The notes: generated by a model not told the origin, from the sequence alone. Counted from the stretch's first letter, positions 22,290 to 33,177 are shown. The stretch is DNA of 64,000 bases from Paramacrobiotus metropolitanus (GCF_019649055.1 NW_026570221.1:3658001-3722000), one strand, 5' to 3'. Made by a program: numbers and translations.

Positions 22290-24048
22290 GATCCGTTATG
22301 TATTTCCTAGAAATTCGTCTAACTGTCGGGGCGTTGTACTGAACTGACCTGAACTGACGATGATGTATCACTGCACTGGCTGGGCTTACTCTGTAAGCAA
22401 TATTCGACTAGATTGCCCACAGCTTCTTGCTTGTTCGTCACATCTTGGTTGAAGTGGTAAATGTGTCCGATTGTGCTGCGGACGGTTATGCCTTGTGTCC
22501 AATTGTACAACTACACCGGCTTTGGTTGTTTTTACTTTTAAGTAAAAACGTACAACGTGCGACAGGACGTGACGTTAACACTGAAGCGATGACAGTGTAG
22601 AAAGATCACATAGACAGAAGCAGTTCGATGCGCCTAAAACATTCATTACTTTTAAAAATCGCTCCAGTACCTAGTGAAAAGAATGCATCGGAAGGGGACT
22701 ACAGGTACACTACATACAGTATTATGCGCACGGGTAACCAGTTCGATCACCTTCATTAATGATGACGCTTGTTTGTCGCCAACGGAGGTTACACACTTGG
22801 CCGAATTACCGATCATTTATTTAATGCCGCTTCTGTTTCTGGTACGGTTGAAAATGTTGTTTTCTTCCACCGAAACTGATTCTTGATATTGTTATCGCGT
22901 TTTTGGAAATAAAAGTGCTTCACAACCAATTCGAGGAGTCTGGCGTAAGCTGCGGTATCGGTATTTGTCGCTGTGTTGACGCGCTTTAAATTACGGGACA
23001 AGCTCTGGTCATAGTCCGCAATGTGCGTTTACATTGTACAAATTAAAGTGCGATTTATAAAGGCTGATCAGTAATTACTCAATGCAAAGTGACAATGTAA
23101 AGCAATTACCTATAAAATTATGTATCTTCAGGACGTGCGATTATGCGCGTAATTAACTGAAGCAAGCAGAGAAAGTACGCGAAGGGAGTAATCGAACATT
23201 GAGAAAAGTTGAAAGGGGTATAAAGCTAAATGCCTATCACAAATCACATCCATTGTGAAAAGATAAAATAACGATGAACATCGCGGGAAAATTATATGAA
23301 GGCATGCTTGCGGTTATGGTTGTCGCTGTCATTAATGCGTTATCACCTTCATTGATGACGCTTGCCTATCGCCAACGGAAGTTACACACTTGCCCGAGTT
23401 ACCGATCACTGCACAATAAATTACTATAAAAAAACCGCTGAAATAGGGAAAGTGGGCAACCGTACTGTCGTTTTCGTTCACTTGGTATGGTCTGATAAGA
23501 ATACGGCATTCAACCCGCTATCGTTCAAGGCAACGTAATAACGGGACCATGGCGGGTATCAGTGTAAATCAAGAGAGCTTTGGGATAATTTTCATAGAGT
23601 GTTATCAGAAAAATTATGTCGGCCATTTTATCTTGTGGGGTTGACTATGAGCATGCGCATGCGCACCCTGTTTAAACACGTAACATGCATTTGGCTGGTT
23701 GGCCTTTTAATGGACACGCCAAATGTTTTAATGTCATGGATCTGATATTGGTTCACTTTCGACTTTATGGCCATTTGCCTTTTACAGCAAAGCTTCAAGA
23801 AGATCGGGTAATAGGCTACTTGCCAGACTTTTGGTACTCAACAATAAATATTAACTTTTCGCCCGTTTTAATTTGCGATTTCTCGCACACGGTTTCCAGA
23901 ACAATTTATACAAATCCTTTAACTTTAGAATGACATAACGTACTGTAAAAATGTGGTCCGGAGTGCGCGAAAGCGAAAGTTTTAGTGTATGAATCCCATT
24001 TGTGATCCCATGTACTGGGCATTTTCCTTAAAGCGTCTGTTTCTGCAG
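22290..24048. other. Noncoding; duplicated FucT flank and eroded ACSBG interval
   Basis: 22300-23232 matches 1500-2152, with an extra block near 22360-22545 and a local repeat: GATGACGCTTG...CCAACGGA(G/A)GTTACACACTTG at 22760 and again at 23355. From 23235 to 24048 no ACSBG exon is detectable, although the last exon follows at 24049. About 40 bp at 23660-23700 recur inverted at 13595-13635. Confidence 0.5.
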
Positions 24049-24316
24049 GATTAAGGAGAACATCGGCCAGGACGTGTGCACGGTAACGGAGGCCGTCGGG
24101 CTGACCAGCCTGCAGAAGGTCATCGAGAAGCGCATGGCGCTGGTCAACAAACGTGCCACCAGTCGCGCCCAGTGCGTGCAGAAATTTAAGCTCCTCCCCG
24201 AGGACTTCAGCATCCCCGGCGGCGAGCTGGGTCCCACGCTGAAGTTGAAGCGCAACGTCGTCGCCGCCAAGTACGGCGCCCTCATCGAGCAGTTCTACGA
24301 CGACACCGACTCCTGA
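24049..24316 (+). pseudogene. Isolated last exon of ACSBG (cassette copy 2)
   Basis: After the acceptor TTTCTGCAG the exon reads IKENIGQDVCTVTEAVGLTS and continues to the C-terminal GELGPTLKLKR and FYDDTDS, ending TGA 24314-24316. It is nearly identical to 5897..6164. Coding changes include N to C in VNTV and SD to GA near the C-terminus. The five preceding exons are absent. It retains a clean acceptor and open frame, but alone it lacks the ATP-binding core. Confidence 0.8.
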
Positions 24317-25073
24317 GTCAGGCCACGCCCATCTCTGCCGTCACTAGTTGTCGTCGCACGCTGCTGTCTTTTTCTCTCTCTTATTCATGTGTGTGGAGAG
24401 AATGCATGACTTTTCAGAAAGCCTTTGCTCACTGTAGTATAATCTTTGGCTATGGCTATTTTACCCCAGTATTCTGCAGTGTGGCAAAATAGCCTTTTGC
24501 TATTTTGCCCCACACTGAGTTCAAATAGCTTTTAGCTATTTTGCCCCAGTATGTGTGGCTAAACAGCCTTTTGCTATTTTGCCCCACTATGCGTTGCATT
24601 AGCGTTTTTGTATTGTGCCGCAGTATGGTCGCCAAAATATCTCGTACGTAATTTGTGGCAATATGATTACAGTACGCATGTCGTCTAGATCGCTGTCGTT
24701 TATTGCAGTGCCATTGTTGGGGGCTTTTGTCGAGTGGCGTGGAATGCGGTTGCGCATGCACAGCAGACTACAGCGTGATACTGAGCACAAATTTATGCAT
24801 TTTGTGCGGGGCGACCGAGGCGCTGCAATCCTTATTGAAGTTTTGCAGTGAAAGTAAGATTTTTCTGCTGGCAATCCATATGAACAGCATGCACAGTTTG
24901 CTGGGTGTAAATGGAGATGTTCGGCAGTTAAATTATCGAAGAGGTGACTGAGTTTAAGTTGAGCAAATGGACTGGCAGACAACTTGTACCGGAAAGGGCG
25001 ACTGAATTAACCCCAGCAATTATGGCAATGTTTGCGCATGATAAGCAGTGGAAAAATATGGACAGGCCAATGT

Positions 25074-25215
25074 CAAAACGCCGGCAGAATTTCCTGCCGG
25101 CCGAATTTTTGTGTGGTCAAAATGCCGGCCGAATTTCCTGCCGGCAGAATTTTTGTGGGGTCAAAACGCCGACCGAATTTCCGGTGGTCAAAGCGCCGGC
25201 AGAATTTTTTCAACA
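25074..25215 (+). repeat. GCCGGCAGAATTT-type repeats in the 3.6-kb element
   Basis: About five spaced units of GCCGGC(A/C)GAATTT(C/T)(C/T), often separated by GTGGGGTCAAAA-type spacers. They lie just left of the 36-bp minisatellite. Confidence 0.6.
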
Positions 25216-25338
25216 TTTTCAACTGTGAGTAAAATTACTAAAAAATATTACCTTCCTCGAGGCATACCTGCCACGCGGTGTATAACAAAGGTTTGGGACT
25301 CTACACTTACAATTACACAAGTATCTTCTTCGAGTCTG

Positions 25339-25490
25339 GTCATGGACCAAAGTTGGGTCATGGGCCCTAGTTTGGTCATGGACCCAAGTTGGGTCATGGG
25401 CCCTAGTTTGGTCATGGACCCAAGTTGGGTCATGGGCCCTAGTTTGGTCATGGACCCAAGTTGGGTCATGGGCCCAAGTGTGGCCGCGCG
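25339..25490 (+). repeat. 36-bp minisatellite, about 4 units, with decayed units to ~25800
   Basis: The unit starts GTCATGGACCCAAGTTGGGT and continues CATGGGCCCTAGTTTG. Four nearly identical units start at 25339. Diverged units continue to about 25800 (CCAAGTTTGGTC, GGCCATAGGACC). All frames stay open across perfect units because 36 is a multiple of three, so long open frames here are not evidence of a gene. Confidence 0.8.
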
Positions 25491-26618
25491 CCCCGGTTGG
25501 GTCGCGCGCGTCAGTGTGGCCATGGGCCTGTGTCCCTATGACCGAAATGGTGTAATGGACCAAACCCGGTCCAAACTCGGTCTTTGACTTGCCTCTGTTG
25601 AACCGGTCCCGTTAGGGTGGTCCACTTGGGTCTGCAACTTGGACCAGTTTGGTCCTAGTCCAAGTTGGGTCTTGCATGCCGGTTTGGTCATGCACCAAAG
25701 TGTGGCCATAGGACCCAGGTTTGGTCCTGCGCCCAAGTTTGGCCATAGGACCCAAGTTTGGTCCTGCGCCTAAGTGTGGCCATGGACCCGGTTGGGTCAT
25801 GCGCCTAAGTACGGTCTTCTGACTTTGTCTCTCCAAGATCGTGGCCATAAAAATTAAACGCTGGTCGAGACCAAAGTGGTGGCTCGTGTCCAAACGGTGG
25901 CTCCGATGGAAACATCAGGTTAGCCGGGCCAAACTCCAAAAATTAAGTTGTGGGCGCCGGTAGGCGTTTACCACGAGGAGCCGGTCTTGGAAATCTTTGG
26001 TCTTTTCTCTGGGCGGGAGTGTCTTCAGTTCGCCTCTTTGGCGGTTAGTGGTAAAATCTTTGATTTTGCCTCTGGGCGGTGCATGCAAAAGTGGGTGTAC
26101 CACAACTTCTATGTGGCTCCCACTAACTCACTTGTCCCAGTTACCTGGTATGGCAACTAGACTCATGAGCCGCTCATGGTCCGTTAGACGCATAGCGGGC
26201 CTGGTCCAACTACTATGGGCCAAGACTTGTCCACGGCTTGTCGCAACCTCTCGGCGGGCCGTCGCCATATTCTGGGCGCTGAATCTCTTCCGTGGCGGGG
26301 AACTTAGCTCGCGCCAAGTTCGGTCCGGTGGACTCCGTCGGATGGTCTGGGATGGCCAGGCCAAATTCATGGTCCCAGCCGCTAAGCTAGAGCCAATCCG
26401 GGGAATCCGGTTAAGATCCAGGGATTAAGGTCCAGTAAAGTTGACATTACATGGCCGTAGGCCACGTTTGTTGGGCGAGGGTAACAACCGTTGGATTTTA
26501 CCCATTAAGGTGGTCAAAGTTCCGCTTCAGCTTTATGGTCCCACTTCTAGGGACCAAGGCCACTTCTAGGCCAATGTCGGTCCACTTCTAGGGCCGACAT
26601 GCAGGAATGGCCGTTGGC

Positions 26619-27140
26619 CTATTCCTGCGCATCTCCGTCGTCATGGCGGTCGTCGGCCCGTTCTGGGTGTAGTGGGTCGACAACACTTTCTTCCATAAGC
26701 GCCAGTTCCTCTTGGTCCTGGTGACTGGAAGCGCTAGCCGGTTGGGCTGCTGGACCGGATTGTTCAGCCGAAGTCTGGTTCTGCGAGGACGATCGGCCTG
26801 GCTGTTGTCGGCGAAACTTCGTTGGAAGTTTCCGTGTAGCCGTTCGGTTAACGAACTCATCGGCCCCGTCCTCGTGGGCGTCAGGTTGACGGAAGCGGTA
26901 GTCTCTGTGCCGGCCCCTGAAGGTATTGTGGCCGGATGTTAACGCCTTGGTCTGCGGCGTATTTATATGGATCAAAGTCCGTTGCACTGGTACTGGCGTC
27001 AACTCGGGCCGGTGGGTCCAATGAGGGCGGTGCGGTATCCGTGTCCATTGGGACATGGATGCTGATGTTCTGGGCCACACATCTGACGCTGCGCTCGGAC
27101 CTCTTATTGGTGCGAGTAACGACCAGGCTATCATCCTCAT
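26619..27140 (-). CDS. Unrecognised reading frame inside the 3.6-kb element
   Basis: A 173-codon minus-strand frame of low complexity, rich in Ser, Arg, Pro, Gln and His, ends with acidic DDRHDDGDAQE. An alternative, more protein-like frame (MAQNISIHVPMDTDTAPPSL, minus strand from 27078) overlaps its 5' half. A real product might therefore join the two by splicing or a frameshift. I do not recognise a domain. It could be an element-encoded accessory protein or chance. Confidence 0.25.
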   Translation of the reverse strand: MRMIAWSLLAPIRGPSAASDVWPRTSASMSQWTRIPHRPHWTHRPELTPVPVQRTLIHINTPQTKALTSGHNTFRGRHRDYRFRQPDAHEDGADEFVNRTATRKLPTKFRRQQPGRSSSQNQTSAEQSGPAAQPASASSHQDQEELALMEESVVDPLHPERADDRHDDGDAQE

Positions 27141-28059
27141 TCCGCTTTCCGGGTGAGGTTGTCTGGTTAAACAGTCAAGATAATTTAATATTGTAATTAA
27201 TTAGGATTACTAATTAGTTGCATTTGGTGAATGCAGTCCAAACTAATTCTGCTTTAGCTTTCGAAGCAGGAACGTTTTCAAGAAAAACTATTATTATCTG
27301 GCCGGGTACGTTATCAACATACCATACGATAACATGCGCACAAATCGCTTGTGCACCCGTTTTCTGATCCATTTACAATGTCGACGATTCGTGATAGTGA
27401 AAGCGTGAAAGGTCAAACTCTGATAATATGCAATTCATACTGAAAGCGCATGGAGGCGCCAGTTTCGCATCTGCAAATTTTATTAAAACAGTACACATAG
27501 AGTTGAAAGCAACAAAGAAAACATTACGCATTTGAATTTTCAACCGGCCTTGCCCGAATGGGAACGGGATGCGAATGCGTATAATGAGCTGTTTCTTTGC
27601 TTAGTCTGCCAATCGCGCAGCTGTCGGAATGTGCCCCAGTGGCCGGCTGGGCCCAGCCGAACGCGTTCACTGCGGTCTAGCCGCATTCATCCCGAAAGTA
27701 TTACTAGTACTTGAAGGCATTCTCACATACATCGACGGCTGTTAAGCAGAAAGATCCAGCAATGCACCGATACAGCGGAAAACTATCAAAGGCGCGTGAT
27801 TGTAAATCGTAATGACCAAATCCAAAGCAATATTTCCCTCGAAACTGCGACAAATTAATTAGATACTATCCAAGCGCAATGTTTGATACAATAGGCTTTT
27901 CTGCCGACTGTACTGGGGCAAAACAGCTGAAGACTATTTGCGCGCAGTGTGGGGCAAAATAGCAGTAAGCTATTTCACCCCTCATACTGGGGCAAAATAG
28001 CCAAAAGCTATGTATTTTGCCACAAAGACTGGGGTAAAATAGCCACTTCGATAATCTTT

Positions 28060-29465
28060 CGCCATTTTGAGGATTCTCATTTTTCTGTCATAGATGCACT
28101 ATGCCCATGGTATAATGTTATTACATATTTATTCAGTATCTCTAACCGAGATTTCTTCATAATACTCAAAACAATTTCCATAAAAAACCAAAGTAGGAAC
28201 AGGGAGTGGACCGGGTGCAATGCACAACAACCGCTCTTCCACGTGCACAAATTTCAGAGATTTGAATTCCAACATTTTTATTTTGTTTTAATGACTACAG
28301 AGTCCCAGTGCCAACCAAATCAGAAGCACGTTGTGCGGTCCGCATCTATTGCTGTAGCGCACCACATGGGTGGTGGTGTTAGTGACCGGTGACCATAATA
28401 TGCAATCGTATACGTACAATCGTTTACAGTTCATACTGCTTTCTCGAAGTGAGCCGAACCTGTCATCTGGCGGCCACAGTCCGGCCCGCCCACAGAACCT
28501 CACAATTACCTTCGCAGAATTAAGCCATGGGCATGCCGTCGCCTTCGCATTGTTTTTGAAAAGCGAACCACGGCTGCGCGTCAGTGTTTGGCTTTTCAGT
28601 TTTCGGCCAATAACGAGTCGTACGCATTAGAAACCCAGGAATTATATTACCTAATACCGATGACAAATTCACAGTGGCAATAAATGCGTTACCGAAATCA
28701 AAATGCAACTAAATTTGGGAAGCTTAAAATATAGAAAGTAAGGGAAATAACGGGAAAAAATTTTACCTGGAAGTAAAAATAAAAAAAAATGGGAAAAAGA
28801 ATAAAATTTTAAAAATCCAGTTGAAGGTAAATTAACCTGTCGGCTAATGACGTGGTGGTCCAACAAACAACCGGCTCCATCCCGCGCAGGATCGCCGGGA
28901 TGACGGGACCCGGATGTTCCGGATGAGGGCGGCGCGCCCACCTTTAATTTAGTGAGATTTCAATTTTGCAAAATTAACGCAGATACTCGATGAATGTACC
29001 GTTTAAACCTCAATTAAGCCAAAACAGCTACTACAGTAGACGAAGCATAAACATAATTGTAGAAATTAACTGGGGATTCTTTAAACTGAATTAAACAAAT
29101 TTTAATAAATTAGGGGAAACTAATTTTCAGTAGTGGGCCTAGTGGCTGAACTGGACGGAAACGACAATCTGCAAATGATTGAGGCGCTGCCTCGCTGGAT
29201 TCTGCGCTGATCCGTTGATGCCAATATCCGTTGATGCAGGGGATAGCCGCCCCATTGGTCAGCTCACTACGCCCCTAGGTCTTTCTTCTTGGTGCCTGGA
29301 CCAGCGGCACGTGCGGTTGGTGACGCTGACAGCCTGCTGTCGTGGGTTATTGGTTATTAATTTGAGGAAACAACCTCAATTGTCTAGTTTAATTAACTAA
29401 GCCGTTATTTACTATAGCTTGGTCTCTCTGCTGTATTTTTGAGATCTAACCATTTTCCTCCAGGT
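28060..29465. other. Noncoding flank of cassette copy 2
   Basis: Matches segments of 6290-10390 in cassette copy 1 (see that entry). It carries one copy of the block that is tandemly repeated in copy 1. No gene is supported. Confidence 0.55.
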
Positions 29466-31211
29466 ATGGTTATTGTGCTGGCCGCCGCTGCGATGTCTCC
29501 CTGCTGGAAAACAGGTAGTCTAGCATGCCTCTGGTGGTGTTTCTTGGTGCTGCTGCACTGCTCGGCGGGATGTCCCTCATCATCTCCCTACTCGGCACCC
29601 GTCAACCGTGAGTACTGCGTCATTATCAAAAAGACAAATAGATTTTCCCCTAATTTTTCGCCGATCTGTGGGATGAGTATTCTTTTCGGAACAAGGCACT
29701 CCGACTGCCCACCTGCGTCAGGTCTCTGGCTAAAATGCAGCTGTACGCATTTGTGTCGTTTTCAACGCGCTGTACGTCGTGTTAATTTATTTGATCAAGG
29801 ATGCTTGATAGAAAGATTAATAACTTTAAAAATATGTCACAGGGCCGGTGTGTCGAAGCAAAAATAAGTTAGGAGTGTCATTATTTTGCAATGAATTTGG
29901 AGTTGATTTCAGGGGAAGGTGTTGCTTGGCGTTGCGAGGGAAATTCGAACTTTTATTTTTATTTTTTTGTTAAAGGGACATGTTCAAACTCCTCCTGGTT
30001 TTTTAAAACAAGTTAGCATAAAGTCAGACCGTAACATAAGGTCAGTTTAAAACAACGTCTGTGTGACTGTGTCTGAATCTAACTGAGGCAGACGCAGGAG
30101 CGGCGCAGTGAATGGCGTCTAAGCAGGGCGCAATCCTGTGGAAACCGAGAAACGGCTGAAAAAGGCACCGATGGGAGTTCCGAACCCCGGCAAAGTCGTT
30201 AGATCCGCGTAGACAGTACCACTGCACCACGGCGCAATACGTTGAAATCATTTGAAACACTTTGTCGCTGTACGTGAGCTGCTTCTCGCCTCACAGGAGA
30301 ATGGCGATAGTGTTTTGAATAAATACCGTGCCCCAAATGAGATAGACAGACGTAATAAAATGAAACTGACAGACCTGTTACTTGATAGTGAGCGACATGC
30401 TGGCGGATGCGTTGCTGAATAACCGACAGGAAGACCGCATCGTGCTGACCGGACTGGCTCCGAGCGACACCCCACCGGACAGCGTGGTGTCCCGACCGCG
30501 TTTGGGGGAGGACGCGGTGTTTCACTGCAGCGTCCCCGTCGACGTCGACTGGCGCCACGTGGCCTGGCTGCACCAGGACTGGTCCGTCTTCGAAGCAGGA
30601 GAGCCGCAGGCATTGCGGGACGGCGACACCACGGGACAGACCTACGACTTCACCCGCGTTAATCACACTCTGATTTTCGTCGTCCGCAACGTCACTATGC
30701 GTTCCGGCGGCAACGTGCGCTGCGTCATCGAGCCCCAGGGCCCCGAGTATAATACGGAGCGCCGCGTCCTGCAGCGCTTCCTGTTGCTGCCGCTGATCAC
30801 GCAGCGCAGCGAGGTCTTCGCCGCGCCCGACGCCCCGTCGTGACCGCCATCGAGGGCGAGGCTGTCGCGGTGCAGTTTAGCATCCGGCTGCCCGTACCGG
30901 AGGACGTCTTCTTCGAACTGCGCAACCATTTGATCTGGGTCCACAATGGTCGCGTCGTGGAGGGTCCGTGGGAGGCTGTCTACCGGGGTCTGGTGCCCAG
31001 AACGGAAGGACCGCGTGACGTTGAGCCGTACTACTTGGGAGGGTCGGCCAACAGCCCGGGCCAGCTGGAACACGTTAGACTCTACTTCCGGGCCGTCAAA
31101 CTGGCCGATGAAGGATACATCCAGTGCTGGTTCCGGCCGCATCAGTACCTCCATGAATGGGTCGTGCAGACGACGACGCTGATGGTTACTCCCAAGAACA
31201 GCACCCTGTAG
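29466..31211 (+). pseudogene. Ig-B: two-Ig-domain paralog with a frameshift
   Basis: Exon 1 is 29466..29607, with an alternative start at 29493 matching Ig-A. It encodes the leader LWWCFLVLLHCSAGC and the donor GTCAACC|GTGAGT. Exon 2 is 30389..31211, joined in phase 1 to give LSDM. Domain 1 is intact (VFHCSVPVDVDW, RVNHTLIFVVRNVTMRSGG, VRCVIEP). Near 30832-30843 one base is missing relative to Ig-A (GCCCCGTC then GTGACC), producing TGA. Domain 2 continues in the next frame (VAVQFSIRLPVPED, LIWVHNGRVVEGP, ADEGYIQCWFRPHQYLHEW) to a stop at 31211. The first cysteine of domain 2 is Phe. The strong conservation of both halves leaves open a recent lesion, a sequencing error, or translation of domain 1 alone. 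Confidence 0.75.
30164..30235 (-). tRNA. tRNA-Arg(UCU)-like sequence, probably a pseudogene or SINE head
   Basis: Read on the minus strand from 30235: GCGCCGTGGTGCAGTGGTA (A-box-like), an anticodon-loop region GATCTAA, then GGGGTTCGGAACTCC (B-box-like). The 3' CGGTGC pairs with the 5' GCGCCG (one G-U). Five Ts follow directly, a possible Pol III terminator. Only about three of five anticodon-stem pairs form. It lies inside the Ig-B intron, antisense. Confidence 0.45.
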
Positions 31212-32126
31212 AGCAGCATTGTGCAAGATCCGGCAGGGGATCATTCTGCTGTCGCCGTCGATGCGCTGTAAAAATTTTACCAAAAACTAACCGCAATGCC
31301 CGCTTTCCTGACGGAGATGACCTTTCTGTCTAATTCTCATGGGCTTTTTTTCATTTCCTATTGGCGGAAAGTAATTAAGATTATTCCCGCCTCTTTATTT
31401 GTATAATACTACGAAAGTGCATTCGTTTCTGGCGGGCACTGCATGACCGAAGCGTAGCAGGATTATATGATAGATTATTCACATTAGGTCGTTGGCGATA
31501 TTAGTCTATCATACGATGTTTACAATTATCGATTAGATTAGAGTTCCAAATACTATATTTCTGAGTACGGCATTTCCGGGCGGTTTTACTGGTTATTGAT
31601 TTTTGCTGTATTTCGTAAAATCCATTTTACTAACGTGGGCGTTACGAAGTACATGAAAATCTATAACCGGTAAAACCGCCCGGACAGATGAACATTTCGT
31701 TGTTCCTGAACACTGCGTAAATTTTGCCCGGGCAATTTCTTTAGCTGTGGGAGTATGTAATATTATTCATGCTGGACTTCTATTTCGAATCTCAGACAAC
31801 TGATGAGTTTCTTACCGCCAAACAAACCTGTCAACTTTTCGCTAACAATGCTTCTCATTTCGCAGCCGGTGATTTTAATCAAAAGTAATTTTCCTATTAC
31901 TGTATAAGGATTAATTTTCGATGAATTTGTTTTATCTTTCGTCTTGGTGATGCATTACTGTCAGAGTGAAGTTCACATCAGATTTTGAATTATTTTACAT
32001 AATTCCGTAAATTAAACAGGTTGTGCAATGAGTAATCACTAATCAGATACCAGAAGCAAGACAAAGCCAGTACGAGGTTAAGAATCATGCGATATGTTAA
32101 GTTGCCAATAAGTTCACGAAGACACA
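31212..32126. other. Noncoding; small palindrome and a repeat shared with 35.9 kb
   Basis: 31415-31470 (GTGCATTCGTTTCTGGCGGGCACTGCAT...GCGTAGCAGGA) recurs at about 35860-35915. A small inverted-repeat element is listed separately. No gene is supported. Confidence 0.45.
31575..31684. mobile_element. 110-bp palindromic MITE
   Basis: TCCGGGCGGTTTTACTGGTTAT at the left mirrors ATAACCGGTAAAACCGCCCGGA at the right, with further pairing inward (GATTTT / AAAATC and TTCGT / ACGAA). It has no coding capacity. Confidence 0.6.
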
Positions 32127-32621
32127 TTAGTAATTTTCGTCAGCATGGCAGCGAGGCGCAATTTCGTGGTCGTGGTTACCATGCTTCGTCGATTTGAACT
32201 TTGTTCTTTTCCGCTTACCGTTTGGGAAGAAGTCGGTGAATTTCCACGTAGAGCAGTCCTGTTTATAGCCGATTTTGATGGTGCAGATAGTTGGGAAAAC
32301 AGTGGAATATCCAGATTTCATGGTGGTGTCGGCAGAGGCATTTGCGTTAATGTGGCATTGGATTCCGACAGACTTGACGTATTTAAAAGCAGAATTACGG
32401 TCTAAACTGGAGGTATTGCAGTCCGCGGCATACAGGTTTTTGTCCCCAGGAATATTCGAGGAAGCTTCTTCGTACTGTTCACGTTTCTCATAAGATTGTT
32501 GAAGATATTCGCAAATATCTTTCGCCAGTTGTGTGCAGAGGGCAGTCAATATGTCAGTAACTTTTTGGACATAATCGGTAAAATCCGGTTGTAAATCGTA
32601 AGTAATGTCGCGATTCGACAT
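32127..32621 (-). CDS. Hypothetical 164-aa protein, unrecognised
   Basis: One uninterrupted minus-strand frame begins MSNRDITYDLQPDFTDYVQK and ends APRCHADENY. The first half is helical in composition, with a charged EYLQQSYEKREQYEEASS stretch. The second half has spaced cysteines (AADC, GIQC, PTIC, QDC, PRC) and a basic GKRKRTKFKSTKHG. There is no signal peptide or membrane segment. It lies between Ig-B and Ig-D on the opposite strand. Length and composition are better than chance for this region, but no family is recognised and a missing intron or partner exon is possible. Confidence 0.4.
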   Translation of the reverse strand: MSNRDITYDLQPDFTDYVQKVTDILTALCTQLAKDICEYLQQSYEKREQYEEASSNIPGDKNLYAADCNTSSLDRNSAFKYVKSVGIQCHINANASADTTMKSGYSTVFPTICTIKIGYKQDCSTWKFTDFFPNGKRKRTKFKSTKHGNHDHEIAPRCHADENY

Positions 32622-32796
32622 GATTTTAATAAAACATAAGGTGTAGTTTTAAAAAGGTCACGGTAGCATACGGTAATCGTGTAACTGTGCAGTAAAGCAA
32701 ACGCCCGGTCGGGTTTCAATGGTTCACGTACGTGAGTAAAAGTGCTAAATTTATTGATTGATCTCGACGTGAGCAAAAGTGAAGTGAATTATTACT

Positions 32797-32873
32797 GACT
32801 AATAAATTATTACTCATAGAATGAGAGAAAAATTATAAACCAGGAACTCATGTCACTTTCGTTACAACGGGAA
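32797..32873 (+). repeat. Direct repeat left of Ig-D (pair at 35090)
   Basis: ACTAATAAATTATTACTCAT through AGGAACTCATGTCACTTTCG is repeated almost exactly at 35090..35166. The two copies bracket Ig-D and foldback copy C. Confidence 0.75.
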
Positions 32874-33177
32874 ATCTACGGCGATTAACACAACTACGAA
32901 TAGACTCACGACTTTCATTTATTTTTCCCAACTGTCACCTTGACAACAAAAGTGTTGATGAAATATTCTACTAAGCGGCACCACCGTACGGTACGGAAAC
33001 CATACCTCTCTAAGCCGAAACCGTTTACTGATTTATGCTTTCACATTTACTGCAGCGGGGTTTGCCGGTGCAGCCTTCGTGTTTTCTGCTTATTACTCCT
33101 ATGCTTAGCAAAAATTTACCAGTTCTGATGATTTCACTTTAATAAAATCAACCTGTTCAAAAAACCAGGGCAGAACG

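Larger units (their letters stand above)
24448..28050. mobile_element. 3.6-kb DNA transposon with terminal and subterminal inverted repeats
   Basis: Both ends carry TGGCTATTTTACCCCAGT in inverted orientation, followed by repeated subterminal GGCTATTTTGCCCCA(G/C) motifs (24480-24600 and 27910-28020). The 9-bp ATAATCTTT flanks both ends (24439-24447 and 28051-28059). The paralogous locus at 6285-6293 holds one copy of ATAATCTTT with continuous flanks, so the empty site is known. Inside are a GC-rich repeat (25074-25215), a 36-bp minisatellite (25339-25490) and a region of minus-strand frames. No recognisable transposase was found. The 9-bp duplication with repeat-rich ends is compatible with a Mutator-like element. 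Confidence 0.8.

Noticed and set aside
25048-25587. 179-codon + frame through the minisatellite region
   Set aside because: The open frame is produced by 36-bp repeats whose length is a multiple of three, not by a gene.
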